Source: an uncultured Prevotellaceae bacterium (lineage in GTDB: Bacteria > Bacteroidota > Bacteroidia > Bacteroidales > Bacteroidaceae). Taken from it: a stretch of DNA of 64,000 nucleotides. Location of the stretch: NCBI GenBank assembly GCA_902776545.1, contig CACYQO010000004.1, positions 179,505 to 243,504 of the forward strand, written 5' to 3'. Under the pieces are notes generated by a model. The model was not told the origin of the DNA. It saw only the letters and a program-made list of their open reading frames with translations, and did no database searches. Positions 54,797 to 63,215 of the stretch are shown piece by piece. Numbering within the stretch: the stretch's first letter is position 1; each line of letters begins with the position of its first letter. The position numbers were made by a program, and so were the translations under genes.

Positions 54797-55810
54797 CTAA
54801 CTCGGACGGAGGGCACGGTCAAAGCACCACTTGACAATCCGGGGATAGCGACAGAGCCAGCCGAGGATACGCACCGAGAAGGGTTTATAGAAGAACTGGG
54901 CAAAGCGCTCCTCTTTCTTCATCTTCTCAAACATCGCGGCATTGACCTCTCGGAAAGGACGGCCGCTCTTGATAGCCTCAGCAGCATTGCGGGCTGTCTC
55001 GAAAGCAGCCTTGATACCCTCAGAGGTGACACGGTTCGCAAAGCCACCGGCATCGCCAATGAGGATCACACGATCCTTCAGAGGATAGTTGTTCTTCATG
55101 TAGATGTGACAGCCGCGCAACTTCGTCTCGGGGATATTCATCTCCTTCAGCACCTGACGGAACTTCTCCGGTGTCGCGCTCTCGTCGCCATAGCCTACGG
55201 CATCGAACTCGCTGTTGGGGAAACGGTAAAAGTAGCCCCGCATGTCATAGTTCTTGGACACCCGCCCCACGATGGCATTTTCTGGTGACTTCTCAACATA
55301 CTGCTCAAAAATGAGAAAACCATTGTCGTGATTTCCGGAGAGGAAATGGCGCACACTACTCGTTGAGCCGTCGGCCCCCACCAGATAACGACAGGCAACC
55401 TGCTCACCGGACTTCAGCGTCACCACCAGGCCGTCGTCCTGCTCATCATAACGCAGGAACGAACCCTGTTGGAACTCACCGCCTGTCGACTTGTAGAGCT
55501 CCAGCAACTGATGGTCGAACTCCTTACGTTTCACTAACCGGAGTTCTGTCTCTGTCGTAAAGTCACAACGATGGTTCTGCTCCACCAGCAGCCTGATCTT
55601 CGTGATGCTGTTGTACTCATACTGAATACCGGGAATCAGCTCGTCCAGCAGTTTCCAGCATTTAGGTGTCAGCCCGCCGCCACAGATCTTGTCACGTGGG
55701 AAGGTGGCATGATCGACCAACAGACAGGATACCCCAGCCTTCTTCAACAGATATCCGCAAACGGAGCCGGCAGGGCCGGCTCCGATGATCATCACATCTA
55801 CTTTTTTCAT
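54797..55810 (-). CDS. FAD-dependent geranylgeranyl-reductase-like protein, copy 1
   Basis: A 337-residue flavoprotein with the same layout as its neighbour: MIIGAGPAGSVCGYLLKKAG, VDHATFPRDKICGGGLTPKCW, YLVGADGSTSSVR, LIGDAGGFANRVTSEGI. It begins 3 bases after mutB, so it belongs to the mutase operon. The pair arose by tandem duplication. Reduction of an isoprenoid is the family function; the link to methylmalonyl-CoA is unexplained. Confidence 0.85.
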   Translation of the reverse strand: MKKVDVMIIGAGPAGSVCGYLLKKAGVSCLLVDHATFPRDKICGGGLTPKCWKLLDELIPGIQYEYNSITKIRLLVEQNHRCDFTTETELRLVKRKEFDHQLLELYKSTGGEFQQGSFLRYDEQDDGLVVTLKSGEQVACRYLVGADGSTSSVRHFLSGNHDNGFLIFEQYVEKSPENAIVGRVSKNYDMRGYFYRFPNSEFDAVGYGDESATPEKFRQVLKEMNIPETKLRGCHIYMKNNYPLKDRVILIGDAGGFANRVTSEGIKAAFETARNAAEAIKSGRPFREVNAAMFEKMKKEERFAQFFYKPFSVRILGWLCRYPRIVKWCFDRALRPS

Positions 55811-55813
55811 TGA

Positions 55814-57979
55814 TTATTCTTTGTCAAGCAGAATCTTCATCATCTGAATGGCAGAATACGGAATCGGGGTACCGGGACCGAAGATACAAGCCACACCAGC
55901 CTTATAGAGGAAGTCGTAGTCCTGTGCGGGGATCACACCACCGGCAGTCACCATGATATCCTCACGGCCCAACTTCTTCAACTCCTCAATGAGCTGCGGA
56001 ATCAGCGTCTTGTGACCGGCGGCCAGCGAAGATGCACCGACAATGTGTACATCGTTCTCCACCGCCTGACGGGCTGCCTCCTCCGGTGTCTGGAACAAAG
56101 GTCCCATATCCACGTCGAAACCACAGTCGGCATAACCTGTTGCCACTACCTTTGCACCACGGTCGTGACCATCCTGACCCATCTTGGCAACGAAGATACG
56201 CGGACGACGACCCTCCTTCTGAGCAAACTCGTCGGTAAGGCGCTTGGCCTCCTCGAAGTCTTTGTCATTCTTTGATTCTGAACTATACACGCCTGAAATT
56301 GTTCTGATTACTGCTTTATAACGGCCTACGATCTCTTCGCAGGCATCTGAAATCTCACCTAAGGTACAACGCAGCTGAGCAGCCTTCACAGCGAGGTCGA
56401 GCAGGTTGTTCTCGCTCTTACGACCCTCCTTGAAGTCACGCACGCACTCGGTAATAGCCTTTAGTGCAGCCTGGCATGCGGCCTCATCACGACTGCCACG
56501 CACCTGAGCCAGACTCTCCTCCTGCTGCTTGCGCACAGCGGTGTTGTCCACTTCGAGGATGTCGATAGGATCCTCGTGCTCCAGACGATACTTGTTGATA
56601 CCGACGATCGTCTGTGTACCAGAGTCGATACGTGCCTGAGTACGGGCAGCAGCCTCCTCAATACGCATCTTGGGCAGACCGGTCTCAATAGCCTTGGCCA
56701 TACCACCTAACTTCTCAATCTCCTGAATGTGCTCCCAAGCCTTATGCACCAACTCGTTGGTCAGCGTCTCCACATAGTAAGAACCTGCCCACGGGTCGAT
56801 CTGCTTGCAGACCTTGGTCTCATTCTGAATATAGATCTGCGTATTACGGGCGATTCGGGCCGAGAAATCAGTTGGCAGGGCGATAGCCTCATCAAGGGCG
56901 TTGGTGTGCAACGACTGAGTATGACCCAGCACAGCTGCCATAGCCTCGATACAAGTACGACCCACATTATTAAATGGATCCTGCTCTGTCAAAGACCAAC
57001 CAGAGGTCTGCGAGTGGGTACGCAGAGCCAGTGACTTCGGATTCTTGGCACCGAAGCTCTTCACGATCTTTGCCCACAACAGACGACCGGCACGCATCTT
57101 GGCAATCTCCATGAAGTGATTCATACCGATAGCCCAGAAGAAACTCAGACGAGGAGCGAAGGCATCCACATCGATACCGGCGTTCACACCCGTACGCAGG
57201 TAGTCCATACCATCAGCCAGGGTGTAAGCCAACTCGATATCAGCCGTAGCACCAGCCTCCTGCATGTGATAACCTGAGATAGAGATGCTGTTGAACTTCG
57301 GCATCTTCTGTGAGGTGTACTCGAAGATATCAGCGATGATCTTCATCGAGAAAGCGGGAGGATAAATATAGGTGTTACGCACCATGAACTCCTTCAGAAT
57401 ATCGTTCTGAATCGTTCCGGCCATCTCCTCCAACTGAGCACCCTGCTCCAGACCAGCCACGATGTAGAAAGCCAGAATCGGCAGCACAGCACCGTTCATG
57501 GTCATCGACACAGACATTTTGTTCAAGGGGATACCCGAGAACAACACCTTCATGTTCTCCTCATTACAGATTGATACCCCAGCTTTGCCCACATCACCCA
57601 CGACACGAGCGTTATCCGGGTCGTATCCTCTGTGTGTCGGCAGGTCAAAGGCCACACTCAGTCCCTTCTGACCACTCGCCAGATTCCTGCGATAGAAGGC
57701 ATTCGACTCCTCAGCCGTTGAGAATCCGGCATACTGACGGATAGTCCACGGACGGAACGGATACATCATCGAATACGGACCCCTCAGATACGGCGGAATA
57801 CCTGCCGTAAAGTCCAGGTGCTCCATACCCTCAAGGTCTTCTTTCGTATACACCGGCCTCACCTCGATATGTTCGGGTGTTTTCCAGTTTTCTACAATAC
57901 CATTGTCTTTGATCCACTTGGCACCATCCTGAGCCTTGATGCCTGCATAGATATCAATATCTTTAAACTGTTTACGCAT
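55814..57979 (-). CDS. mutB: Methylmalonyl-CoA mutase, large (catalytic) subunit
   Basis: Cobalamin-dependent rearrangement of succinyl-CoA and methylmalonyl-CoA. The 721 residues comprise a TIM barrel (about 60-560; [46 protein letters not shown]) and a C-terminal B12-binding domain with the cobalt-ligand His in [14 protein letters not shown]. It pairs with mutA 19 bases upstream. Together with mce and mmdA (28.8-31.4 kb) it makes the propionate/succinate route. Confidence 0.97.
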   Translation of the reverse strand: MRKQFKDIDIYAGIKAQDGAKWIKDNGIVENWKTPEHIEVRPVYTKEDLEGMEHLDFTAGIPPYLRGPYSMMYPFRPWTIRQYAGFSTAEESNAFYRRNLASGQKGLSVAFDLPTHRGYDPDNARVVGDVGKAGVSICNEENMKVLFSGIPLNKMSVSMTMNGAVLPILAFYIVAGLEQGAQLEEMAGTIQNDILKEFMVRNTYIYPPAFSMKIIADIFEYTSQKMPKFNSISISGYHMQEAGATADIELAYTLADGMDYLRTGVNAGIDVDAFAPRLSFFWAIGMNHFMEIAKMRAGRLLWAKIVKSFGAKNPKSLALRTHSQTSGWSLTEQDPFNNVGRTCIEAMAAVLGHTQSLHTNALDEAIALPTDFSARIARNTQIYIQNETKVCKQIDPWAGSYYVETLTNELVHKAWEHIQEIEKLGGMAKAIETGLPKMRIEEAAARTQARIDSGTQTIVGINKYRLEHEDPIDILEVDNTAVRKQQEESLAQVRGSRDEAACQAALKAITECVRDFKEGRKSENNLLDLAVKAAQLRCTLGEISDACEEIVGRYKAVIRTISGVYSSESKNDKDFEEAKRLTDEFAQKEGRRPRIFVAKMGQDGHDRGAKVVATGYADCGFDVDMGPLFQTPEEAARQAVENDVHIVGASSLAAGHKTLIPQLIEELKKLGREDIMVTAGGVIPAQDYDFLYKAGVACIFGPGTPIPYSAIQMMKILLDKE

Positions 57980-57998
57980 AATTCAAGTCTCCTATTCT

Positions 57999-59858
57999 TT
58001 AAATACCAAGGCACTTCACGTGGATGTAGTTCTCGATGCCGGCAGCCTTCAGATCCTCCATACAGGCAGGTGCACCGGCTACGACGAACATCGCACGGCC
58101 ATTCAGATACTTGAAGGCCGGGATAGCATACTCAGCATACTCATCATCGCTCGAGCAGATCACCACAATGTCAGCCTTAGCCTCCAGCGCAGCATCCACA
58201 CCCTCCTCAACAGTCTTGAAGCCGAGGTTGTCAATCACCTTGTAACCAGCACAAGCCAGGAAGTTGCAAGAGAACTGTGCACGAGCCTGACGCATGGCCA
58301 GATTACCGATGGTCAGCATAAACGCTGTCGGCACCTTCGTCTCCTCGGTATGAATCCTCAGATCCTCGAAGTCAGCAGCGAGGCGAGTGCTATTGATAGC
58401 CTTGAAGGTTGCCTCCTCTGCATTGCCACAGCCACAAGCACACACTTTGGCCCTCTTGCCCTCGCTCTTCTCGGTGAAGTTCGGGAACTGGTTGGTACCC
58501 AGCAGGAACTCCTTCCTCTTCGCAGCATCACCATGACGCTTCACATTCGTCGCATTGATATCATCCTGAATCGTTCCGGCCTTCACGGCAGCGAGGAAGC
58601 CTCCCTCCTCTTCTACCTTCAGGAAGATCTTCCAGGCCTCCTGAGCCAGCGCATCCGTCAGGTGCTCAATATAATAAGAACCGGCACCCGGATCAACGAT
58701 ACGGTCAAAATGACTCTCCTCCTTGATAATCAGCTGCTGGTTCCTGGCGATACGCTCTGAGAAATCTCCTGACTCCTGACTCCTGTCTCCAGACTCCTTA
58801 TAAGGCGCATCAAACGGTGTCACCACCATCGAGTGAACACTACCTAAGGCAGCACTCATGGCCTCAGTCTGCGACCGCAACAGGTTCACATATGAATCAA
58901 ACAGCGTCTGGTTATACGTCGATGTCGTCGCATTAATACACATCTTCGCACAGTCATAATCCTCTGTATCTCTGTGTCTCTGTGTTTCGTCATCAACATA
59001 CTGCTTCACGATCTGCGCCCACAGCAGTCTTGCTGCCCTGAACTTCGCAATCTCCATGAAGTAGTTCTCGCTGACACCCATATTGAACTTGATGCTCTTG
59101 GCAGCCAGATCCACATCCACGCCGGCATCCGTCAACTGCTGCAGATACTCATTACCCCAGGCGAGGGCATAACCCAGTTCCTGCACAATATAAGCACCCG
59201 CATTGTTCAGCGCATCACTGCTGACGGCGATACAACGGAAGTTAGGATACTCCTTCAGGGTCTCGACGAGTTTCGGACCATTCACCAGCACCGGCGTCAC
59301 GTCCTTGCCCTTCATCACCATCTTCGCCATCGGGTCGAACTCGATAGAGCCCACCACCTTCGCCTTGTCGTAGCCCTTCTCAGTGAAATAAGTCACGAGA
59401 ATCTCAGCGAGCTCTACGGAATGACGCGGACAAGTAGCAAAGTTGATCTCGATACAATCACAGTAGATACCGTCGAGCAGAGTCTCCACCGTCTCCTTCG
59501 AGACCATGTCACCCTTCAACTTGAAGCCTAAGGAGTCGATACCCTTGTTCAGGATGTCGAGCGCCTTCTTATTGGCCTCCTTGGCATCAGTCACTTCGAT
59601 GTTCTGACGAACATACCACACATTCGAGTCCTTCTTGTTACCACGCACGAACGGGAACTCTCCGGGGAGAGCGTCGGGGGTCTTCAGATTCGCCAGGTCT
59701 TCGCGGCGATAGAAGGGCTGCACATTAAAACCTTCGTTTGTTCTCCATACCAAGCGCTTCTGGAAGTCAGCACCTTTCAGGTCGACCTCGATTTTGTCCA
59801 GCCACTCCTGAGTGGTCGGCGCGGTGAACTCGGTAAAGAGTTTCTCTTTGTTAGCCAT
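57999..59858 (-). CDS. mutA: Methylmalonyl-CoA mutase, small subunit
   Basis: The 619-residue partner of MutB with the same two-domain plan, but the B12 domain has lost the DxHxxG ligand motif, as usual for MutA. It is needed for the heterodimer but is not catalytic. Two short in-frame repeat insertions stand out: QRHRDTED (about residues 292-299; repeat DNA 58959-58990) and ESGDRSQESGD (about 353-364; repeat DNA 58765-58800). The word of the first one also occurs in the intergenic DNA at 62680-62710. It has its own promoter and leads the operon mutA-mutB-two FAD reductases. Confidence 0.95.
   Translation of the reverse strand: MANKEKLFTEFTAPTTQEWLDKIEVDLKGADFQKRLVWRTNEGFNVQPFYRREDLANLKTPDALPGEFPFVRGNKKDSNVWYVRQNIEVTDAKEANKKALDILNKGIDSLGFKLKGDMVSKETVETLLDGIYCDCIEINFATCPRHSVELAEILVTYFTEKGYDKAKVVGSIEFDPMAKMVMKGKDVTPVLVNGPKLVETLKEYPNFRCIAVSSDALNNAGAYIVQELGYALAWGNEYLQQLTDAGVDVDLAAKSIKFNMGVSENYFMEIAKFRAARLLWAQIVKQYVDDETQRHRDTEDYDCAKMCINATTSTYNQTLFDSYVNLLRSQTEAMSAALGSVHSMVVTPFDAPYKESGDRSQESGDFSERIARNQQLIIKEESHFDRIVDPGAGSYYIEHLTDALAQEAWKIFLKVEEEGGFLAAVKAGTIQDDINATNVKRHGDAAKRKEFLLGTNQFPNFTEKSEGKRAKVCACGCGNAEEATFKAINSTRLAADFEDLRIHTEETKVPTAFMLTIGNLAMRQARAQFSCNFLACAGYKVIDNLGFKTVEEGVDAALEAKADIVVICSSDDEYAEYAIPAFKYLNGRAMFVVAGAPACMEDLKAAGIENYIHVKCLGI
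58765..58800 (-). repeat. GACTCCTGACTCCTGTC repeat inside mutA
   Basis: Three units of (T/A)GACTCCTG-type words in frame, coding ESGDRSQESGD. Confidence 0.8.
58959..58990 (-). repeat. CTCTGTGTCT repeat inside mutA
   Basis: Three units of (CT)CTGTGTCT on the plus strand, in frame on the minus strand (TQRHRDTED). The same word is found in the intergenic DNA at 62680-62710. Confidence 0.8.
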
Positions 59859-59925
59859 AAAAGTTATACGTTAAATTGAATTATTATATAAGTTGTCTTT
59901 TCTCAACCATTTTGCATATTTTCTG

Positions 59926-59933
59926 CAAAGTTA
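59926..59933 (-). promoter_or_regulatory. -7 box of mutA
   Basis: TAACTTTG on the minus strand, 68 bases before the mutA ATG. No clear -33 box was found, and no cobalamin riboswitch pattern was recognised in this short leader. Confidence 0.55.
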
Positions 59934-60124
59934 CAAAATAATTCTCACACCGCATAATATTTTAATAATTATTATTGTTTCTTTTCATGATTCCATTGTC
60001 AGATTTCAGCCATATCCGCGTCATCCGTGTTCGAAACAATTATCTGTGCTATTGTCCACGTAGGGAGGTAAAGTAAAGGTAAGCATAATTTTTCAGGCGA
60101 CCTTGCGGAGAAGTGGACGATTAC

Positions 60125-60170
60125 AAAATATACAATTTCTGATAATTATCGCGAATCAAATAGCATATTC
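60125..60170 (+). repeat. Left copy of the direct repeat flanking the ATPase module
   Basis: The 26 bases at 60140-60165 (starting TGATAATTATCGCGAATC) are identical to 61853-61878. The 15 bases before them match with three differences, and the bases after match loosely. GATAATTATC is itself a palindrome. Confidence 0.85.
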
Positions 60171-60175
60171 AGTCT

Positions 60176-60709
60176 TTACTTCTGGCTGAATACCCGTTTC
60201 AGTTCATCGTCACTCGATGTGAAGCGGTTTGTTTTCAGATGGTTCAGAGCCTGTCTGAGAATAACTATCTCACGGCAGTCTTTCAGGTCATTGAAAAGTT
60301 TTTTGAAGCGAGGATCTGTTTGGGTCGTGATAGTCTTTGTCACACGGGTAAACGCCTTCAGATCAGATGGCAATCCATAGTCAGCAAGGTTCACGCCAGC
60401 AAGAGCCACCTGACTCAAGATAAATCCGTCCATTGCAGGCTTCACAAAGATAACATAGTGACTACGGCTCTTGTGTCTCATCAGCATCAGGTGTTCCGAC
60501 GATGCCAGTTCCGTGAAATCATTCATGTAAGGATGGCGTTTCTTGTCAAAGTCAATGACCCCTACCGCAAAGCCGTCACTATATTTCCCATTCATCAGAC
60601 CGGCCACCATGTTGCAACCCTTCTGATGGTTCACCCCCTCGGTATCGAGCAGCGACTCCACCAGACTCGTATCAACAAAGCATTCCGGAATTATATACAG
60701 GTCTCTCAT
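60176..60709 (-). CDS. TOPRIM-like partner protein of the AAA ATPase
   Basis: A 177-residue protein that I do not recognise as a named family. Its plan suggests a small stand-alone TOPRIM domain: a conserved-looking Glu at residue 9 in YIIPECFVDTSLVESLL, then VGVIDFDKKR with a D-x-D pair (Asp53, Asp55). These are the two acidic motifs expected in TOPRIM nucleases. It starts 6 bases after the ATPase gene, so the pair acts together. Split ATPase/TOPRIM pairs such as PARIS (AriA/AriB) and OLD-like systems act in phage defence. This version is shorter than AriB, and the assignment is inference. Confidence 0.6.
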   Translation of the reverse strand: MRDLYIIPECFVDTSLVESLLDTEGVNHQKGCNMVAGLMNGKYSDGFAVGVIDFDKKRHPYMNDFTELASSEHLMLMRHKSRSHYVIFVKPAMDGFILSQVALAGVNLADYGLPSDLKAFTRVTKTITTQTDPRFKKLFNDLKDCREIVILRQALNHLKTNRFTSSDDELKRVFSQK

Positions 60710-60715
60710 CTTTCT

Positions 60716-61708
60716 TCAAAGGTATGTTTCCATGTTGAAGAACATATCAACACCGTTTGTGTATATCTCGTCCACATCCGCATCGGAGGCACGTTTTACT
60801 GTGGTTTCTCCGTCCACCATGTTCACGAAATAGATAGCCAGGTCATCACTCACCGACTCCATCAGGCTGTTGGCCACGTATGGGCTGTGAGTGGAAATAA
60901 AGAACTGGTTGTCCTCTGCGTCGATGATGTCCTGCACCACCGAAGCGATATACGGCGGGAAAGTATGCGTCTCAGGCTCCTCCATGCAGATCACCTTCCC
61001 GTGGTTGCTCAGTATAGCAGCCTTATAGAATATCATGCGCTGCAGCGAGTCAGCCAGTGAACTGAAAGGAATCAGGAAAATCTCGTCCGACTTCTCTTTC
61101 AAGGCCTTTAGTTCTTGGCTTACGTTGTCATATACCATCTTCAGACCGTATGAAGCCATCAGTCCGCTGATTTCGTCTTTCAGCATGGGAATCTGCTTCA
61201 CCACTTCCATCAAATTATCCCCCGATGGAGGCAGAAGCTGTTGTGTACCAGACGACATCCACCGATTCATCATCGTATACTTGTAGAACAACACCTTTGG
61301 GTCATATCCACCAAGTTGTTGCCCTTTGGTTAGTTCCATGTCCTGTGTCAATCCGTATTCCCCGATGATCTTACCGGCTTTTCGTATGGTAAAACTTCCG
61401 CCATTGTGCTGTTTGCTGGCAATGCTGACAATATCGGTGCCATTAATATTCACCTCGATGCCATCATTCATACTCCCATCAAAGAACAACTCACCCAAAT
61501 GCCCTGCCCTCACCAACGAGCGAAGACTGGCGTTTTTGGAACGCAGCATATAAGGCAGACAATATAGCGACATGGCTTCAAGCAGATTGCTCTTACCCAC
61601 ATTAGGACGGCCTATCAGCAGATTGATGCGCTTACATCCATCCATCTGTAGGTTCTTCAATGACTTGAAGTTCGTGACCTGTATTTGTTCAACTATACGG
61701 CTATCCAT
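60716..61708 (-). CDS. AAA/ABC-type ATPase, OLD-like, of a two-gene module
   Basis: A 330-residue ATPase of the SMC/ABC-like AAA_15/21 group. Walker A GRPNVGKS (33-40), a signature-like stretch near FSSLADSLQRMIFYKA (215-230), Walker B VICMEEPE (239-246) and H-loop STHS (272-275). Family start VTNFKSLKNLQMDG. The usual C-terminal TOPRIM domain of OLD nucleases is absent; instead the next gene codes a TOPRIM-like protein. It lies between direct repeats in AT-rich DNA next to toxin-antitoxin genes, which fits a defence cassette. Confidence 0.88.
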   Translation of the reverse strand: MDSRIVEQIQVTNFKSLKNLQMDGCKRINLLIGRPNVGKSNLLEAMSLYCLPYMLRSKNASLRSLVRAGHLGELFFDGSMNDGIEVNINGTDIVSIASKQHNGGSFTIRKAGKIIGEYGLTQDMELTKGQQLGGYDPKVLFYKYTMMNRWMSSGTQQLLPPSGDNLMEVVKQIPMLKDEISGLMASYGLKMVYDNVSQELKALKEKSDEIFLIPFSSLADSLQRMIFYKAAILSNHGKVICMEEPETHTFPPYIASVVQDIIDAEDNQFFISTHSPYVANSLMESVSDDLAIYFVNMVDGETTVKRASDADVDEIYTNGVDMFFNMETYL

Positions 61709-61731
61709 ACTACATTTCCTATTTTCGGGTG

Positions 61732-61739
61732 CAAATTTA
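61732..61739 (-). promoter_or_regulatory. -7 box of the ATPase/TOPRIM operon
   Basis: TAAATTTG on the minus strand, 23 bases before the ATPase ATG. The spacing to the nearest TTG is too long to claim a -33 box. Confidence 0.45.
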
Positions 61740-61837
61740 GTAAATAAAACGAAATTCTATGTGCCTTACACAAAATTTCTAAGTTTTTTTTATATTGTTC
61801 GCAAGTTTATTCAAATCTCCATGCTATTTCATCTGCA

Positions 61838-61885
61838 AAAATAGACATTTTTTGATAATTATCGCGAATCAAATAGCAAAATTTA
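61838..61885 (+). repeat. Right copy of the direct repeat flanking the ATPase module
   Basis: 61853-61878 is identical to 60140-60165. It lies about 145 bases upstream of the ATPase start, so the two copies bracket the operon. Confidence 0.85.
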
Positions 61886-62111
61886 GTCATTTTAACAAAC
61901 TTCCTTGATTTTCACGAGCCATTAGGATGCTCTTCGGCACATTCGGATGTCGAGGGGCATCTGTTTACTCGATAAACCCGCCAAAGCCGAAGTCCATCAA
62001 GTACCCAGCTATCCCAATATAGTTTGAAGTAAAGAGCCTTCTTCTCATTTCTGTATAGCCACCCTACCTGTCAATTTTCGGTTAATCCATAGAGAGAGAG
62101 AGAGAGAGAGA
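61886..62111. other. Intergenic stretch without a recognisable gene
   Basis: About 225 bases, locally richer in GC (61915-62060). Short open frames exist on the minus strand but none has start, length or motif to support a gene; it may be a decayed coding remnant. It ends in an (AG)9-A10 tract (62093-62120). Confidence 0.5.
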
Positions 62112-62162
62112 AAAAAAAAACAATTATGGCTCGATACTTTTCGTTTGGTATCGAGCCATAAT
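62112..62162 (-). terminator. Terminator after the orphan antitoxin-like gene
   Basis: Perfect 15-bp stem (62123-62137 with 62148-62162, core ATTATGGCTCGATAC) with a 10-base loop, followed on the minus strand by TTGTTTTTTTTTT. Confidence 0.85.
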
Positions 62163-62185
62163 CTACAGGAACTATATGTCCCCAT

Positions 62186-62240
62186 CCGAATCCACAATTA
62201 TTTGTGGAAAAAATTATGGTAATTATGCATATTCGTTTTT
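62186..62240 (+). repeat. Repeat copy A (CCGAATCCACAA type)
   Basis: About 55 bases with the hairpin TCCACAA/TTGTGGA (62191-62197, 62202-62208) and then AAATTATGGTAATTATGCA and ATTCGTTT. Near-identical to copy D. Confidence 0.85.
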
Positions 62241-62246
62241 AGTTCT

Positions 62247-62498
62247 TCACCTTAGATCATGAATCCACTCATCTGCATCCCTGACGCCCTCCCAAGCAGG
62301 TGCCGACAAATTGATGAGGTTTGCCATATACTCATCATCAAAAGACACTTTTCTACGGGAGGCTGCCATCCGAGAAAACAGCGCCTCCACCTGAAGCTGC
62401 ACCCATGCATCCTCATCCATGCCACTAGTGATAGAAGGCCTAACCTCCTCCATCACAGCATCGTCAATGGCTATATTATATTTACACATAATCTTCAA
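62247..62498 (-). CDS. Orphan antitoxin-like small protein
   Basis: An 83-residue protein whose first 15-20 residues (IAIDDAVMEEVRPSI) and upstream DNA resemble the antitoxin gene at 63212-63529 (VKMDDAVMNRIKPHF). The C-terminal half differs and ends in AWEGVRDADEWIHDLR. No toxin gene follows; a terminator stands there instead. It may be a solitary antitoxin left after loss of its toxin, or one that still neutralises a toxin elsewhere. Confidence 0.65.
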   Translation of the reverse strand: MKIMCKYNIAIDDAVMEEVRPSITSGMDEDAWVQLQVEALFSRMAASRRKVSFDDEYMANLINLSAPAWEGVRDADEWIHDLR

Positions 62499-62515
62499 TC
62501 TTTAGTTTTCGGTGG

Positions 62516-62545
62516 CAAAGATACAACTTTTTTCCGAATCCACAA
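62516..62545 (-). promoter_or_regulatory. Promoter of the orphan antitoxin-like gene
   Basis: Minus-strand -7 TATCTTTG (62516-62523) and TTG (62543-62545) 19 bases upstream. The TTG lies inside repeat copy B. Confidence 0.65.
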
Positions 62546-62590
62546 CTAATTCATGGAAAATTAACGGTCAATTAATGCCAATTCGTGTTC
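62534..62590 (+). repeat. Repeat copy B (degenerate)
   Basis: CCGAATCCACAACTAATTCATGGAAA-type sequence, the most diverged copy, with the hairpin partly lost. It contains the -33 box of the orphan antitoxin promoter. Confidence 0.6.
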
Positions 62591-62607
62591 AAAAAAATCC
62601 GTGCTTT

Positions 62608-62660
62608 CCGAGTCCACAATTTGTGGACAAAATTATTCATATTATCCACATTCGCTTCTA
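62608..62660 (+). repeat. Repeat copy C
   Basis: Contains the perfect palindrome GTCCACAA/TTGTGGAC (62612-62619, 62621-62628) followed by AAATTATTCATATTATCC and ATTCGCTT. No gene starts from it. Confidence 0.7.
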
Positions 62661-62774
62661 ACAAAAAAAGCACATTGCTATCTTTGTGTCTCTGTGTCTT
62701 TGTGTTCCAATAAAATCCGTGCTATCCGTGTGACTTTATGATGGAGCCTTGATGTTTGTGGAGGTCTTATGAGT

Positions 62775-63215
62775 TTATGTCAAAAAATCTTTAGGTGAGA
62801 TCACTTTAACCTCATCGTCTGCCCCAATCGGATAATCTCCGACGTTAAACGTCACAAGCATTTCACAGCAAACTTTCTTCGCGAGTTCAAACTGACAACC
62901 ATCCTCAATGTCCTTAAACCGTCTGTCCAGTAAACCATGAAGCAGACTGTCACTATCATGCTCTGCCACAGACACAGTCCTCAATATTCGCTCCATAATG
63001 TCACGCAGAGCTTTCACACGACTCTCACCACGAAGGTTAGTCTCCTTCCGTAGCATTTTGTCTATCAAAAAGACCATGGTGTAGAAACTCCCAACCGACA
63101 TAAACAAGACATCTCCTTCTTGATGAAAACGATCAAACAGCCTCTGAACAGTCACATATTCCTCTCGGACTGTGAAATACTCTAGAATCACATTCGTATC
63201 CAGGAAAACTCTCAT
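62775..63215 (-). CDS. PIN-domain toxin (VapC-like)
   Basis: A 146-residue RNA-cleaving PIN-domain protein. Acidic residues: Asp6 in FLDTNVILEYF, the central glutamate region, and Asp residues in FKDIEDGCQFELAKK and FNVGDYP. In free form such toxins cut tRNA or mRNA. The start overlaps the antitoxin stop by 4 bases, the normal toxin-antitoxin order. Confidence 0.88.
   Translation of the reverse strand: MRVFLDTNVILEYFTVREEYVTVQRLFDRFHQEGDVLFMSVGSFYTMVFLIDKMLRKETNLRGESRVKALRDIMERILRTVSVAEHDSDSLLHGLLDRRFKDIEDGCQFELAKKVCCEMLVTFNVGDYPIGADDEVKVISPKDFLT

Larger units (their letters stand above)
59859..60175. other. Intergenic region between mutA and the TOPRIM-like gene
   Basis: No gene is seen. 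It holds the mutA promoter, TCCGTGT-like words (60008-60035) that recur at 62597-62610 and 62713-62735, and the left copy of the 26-bp direct repeat. Confidence 0.8.

Noticed and set aside
59859-59940. Cobalamin riboswitch before mutA
   Set aside because: The leader is under 70 bases and shows no B12-box-like sequence or fold.
60125-61885. Direct repeats as ends of an insertion sequence
   Set aside because: No transposase and no terminal inverted repeats; the enclosed genes are an ATPase and its partner.
62093-62120. (AG)9-A10 tract as a phase-variation switch
   Set aside because: It lies beyond the terminator of the orphan antitoxin-like gene and in no promoter or coding frame that I can support.
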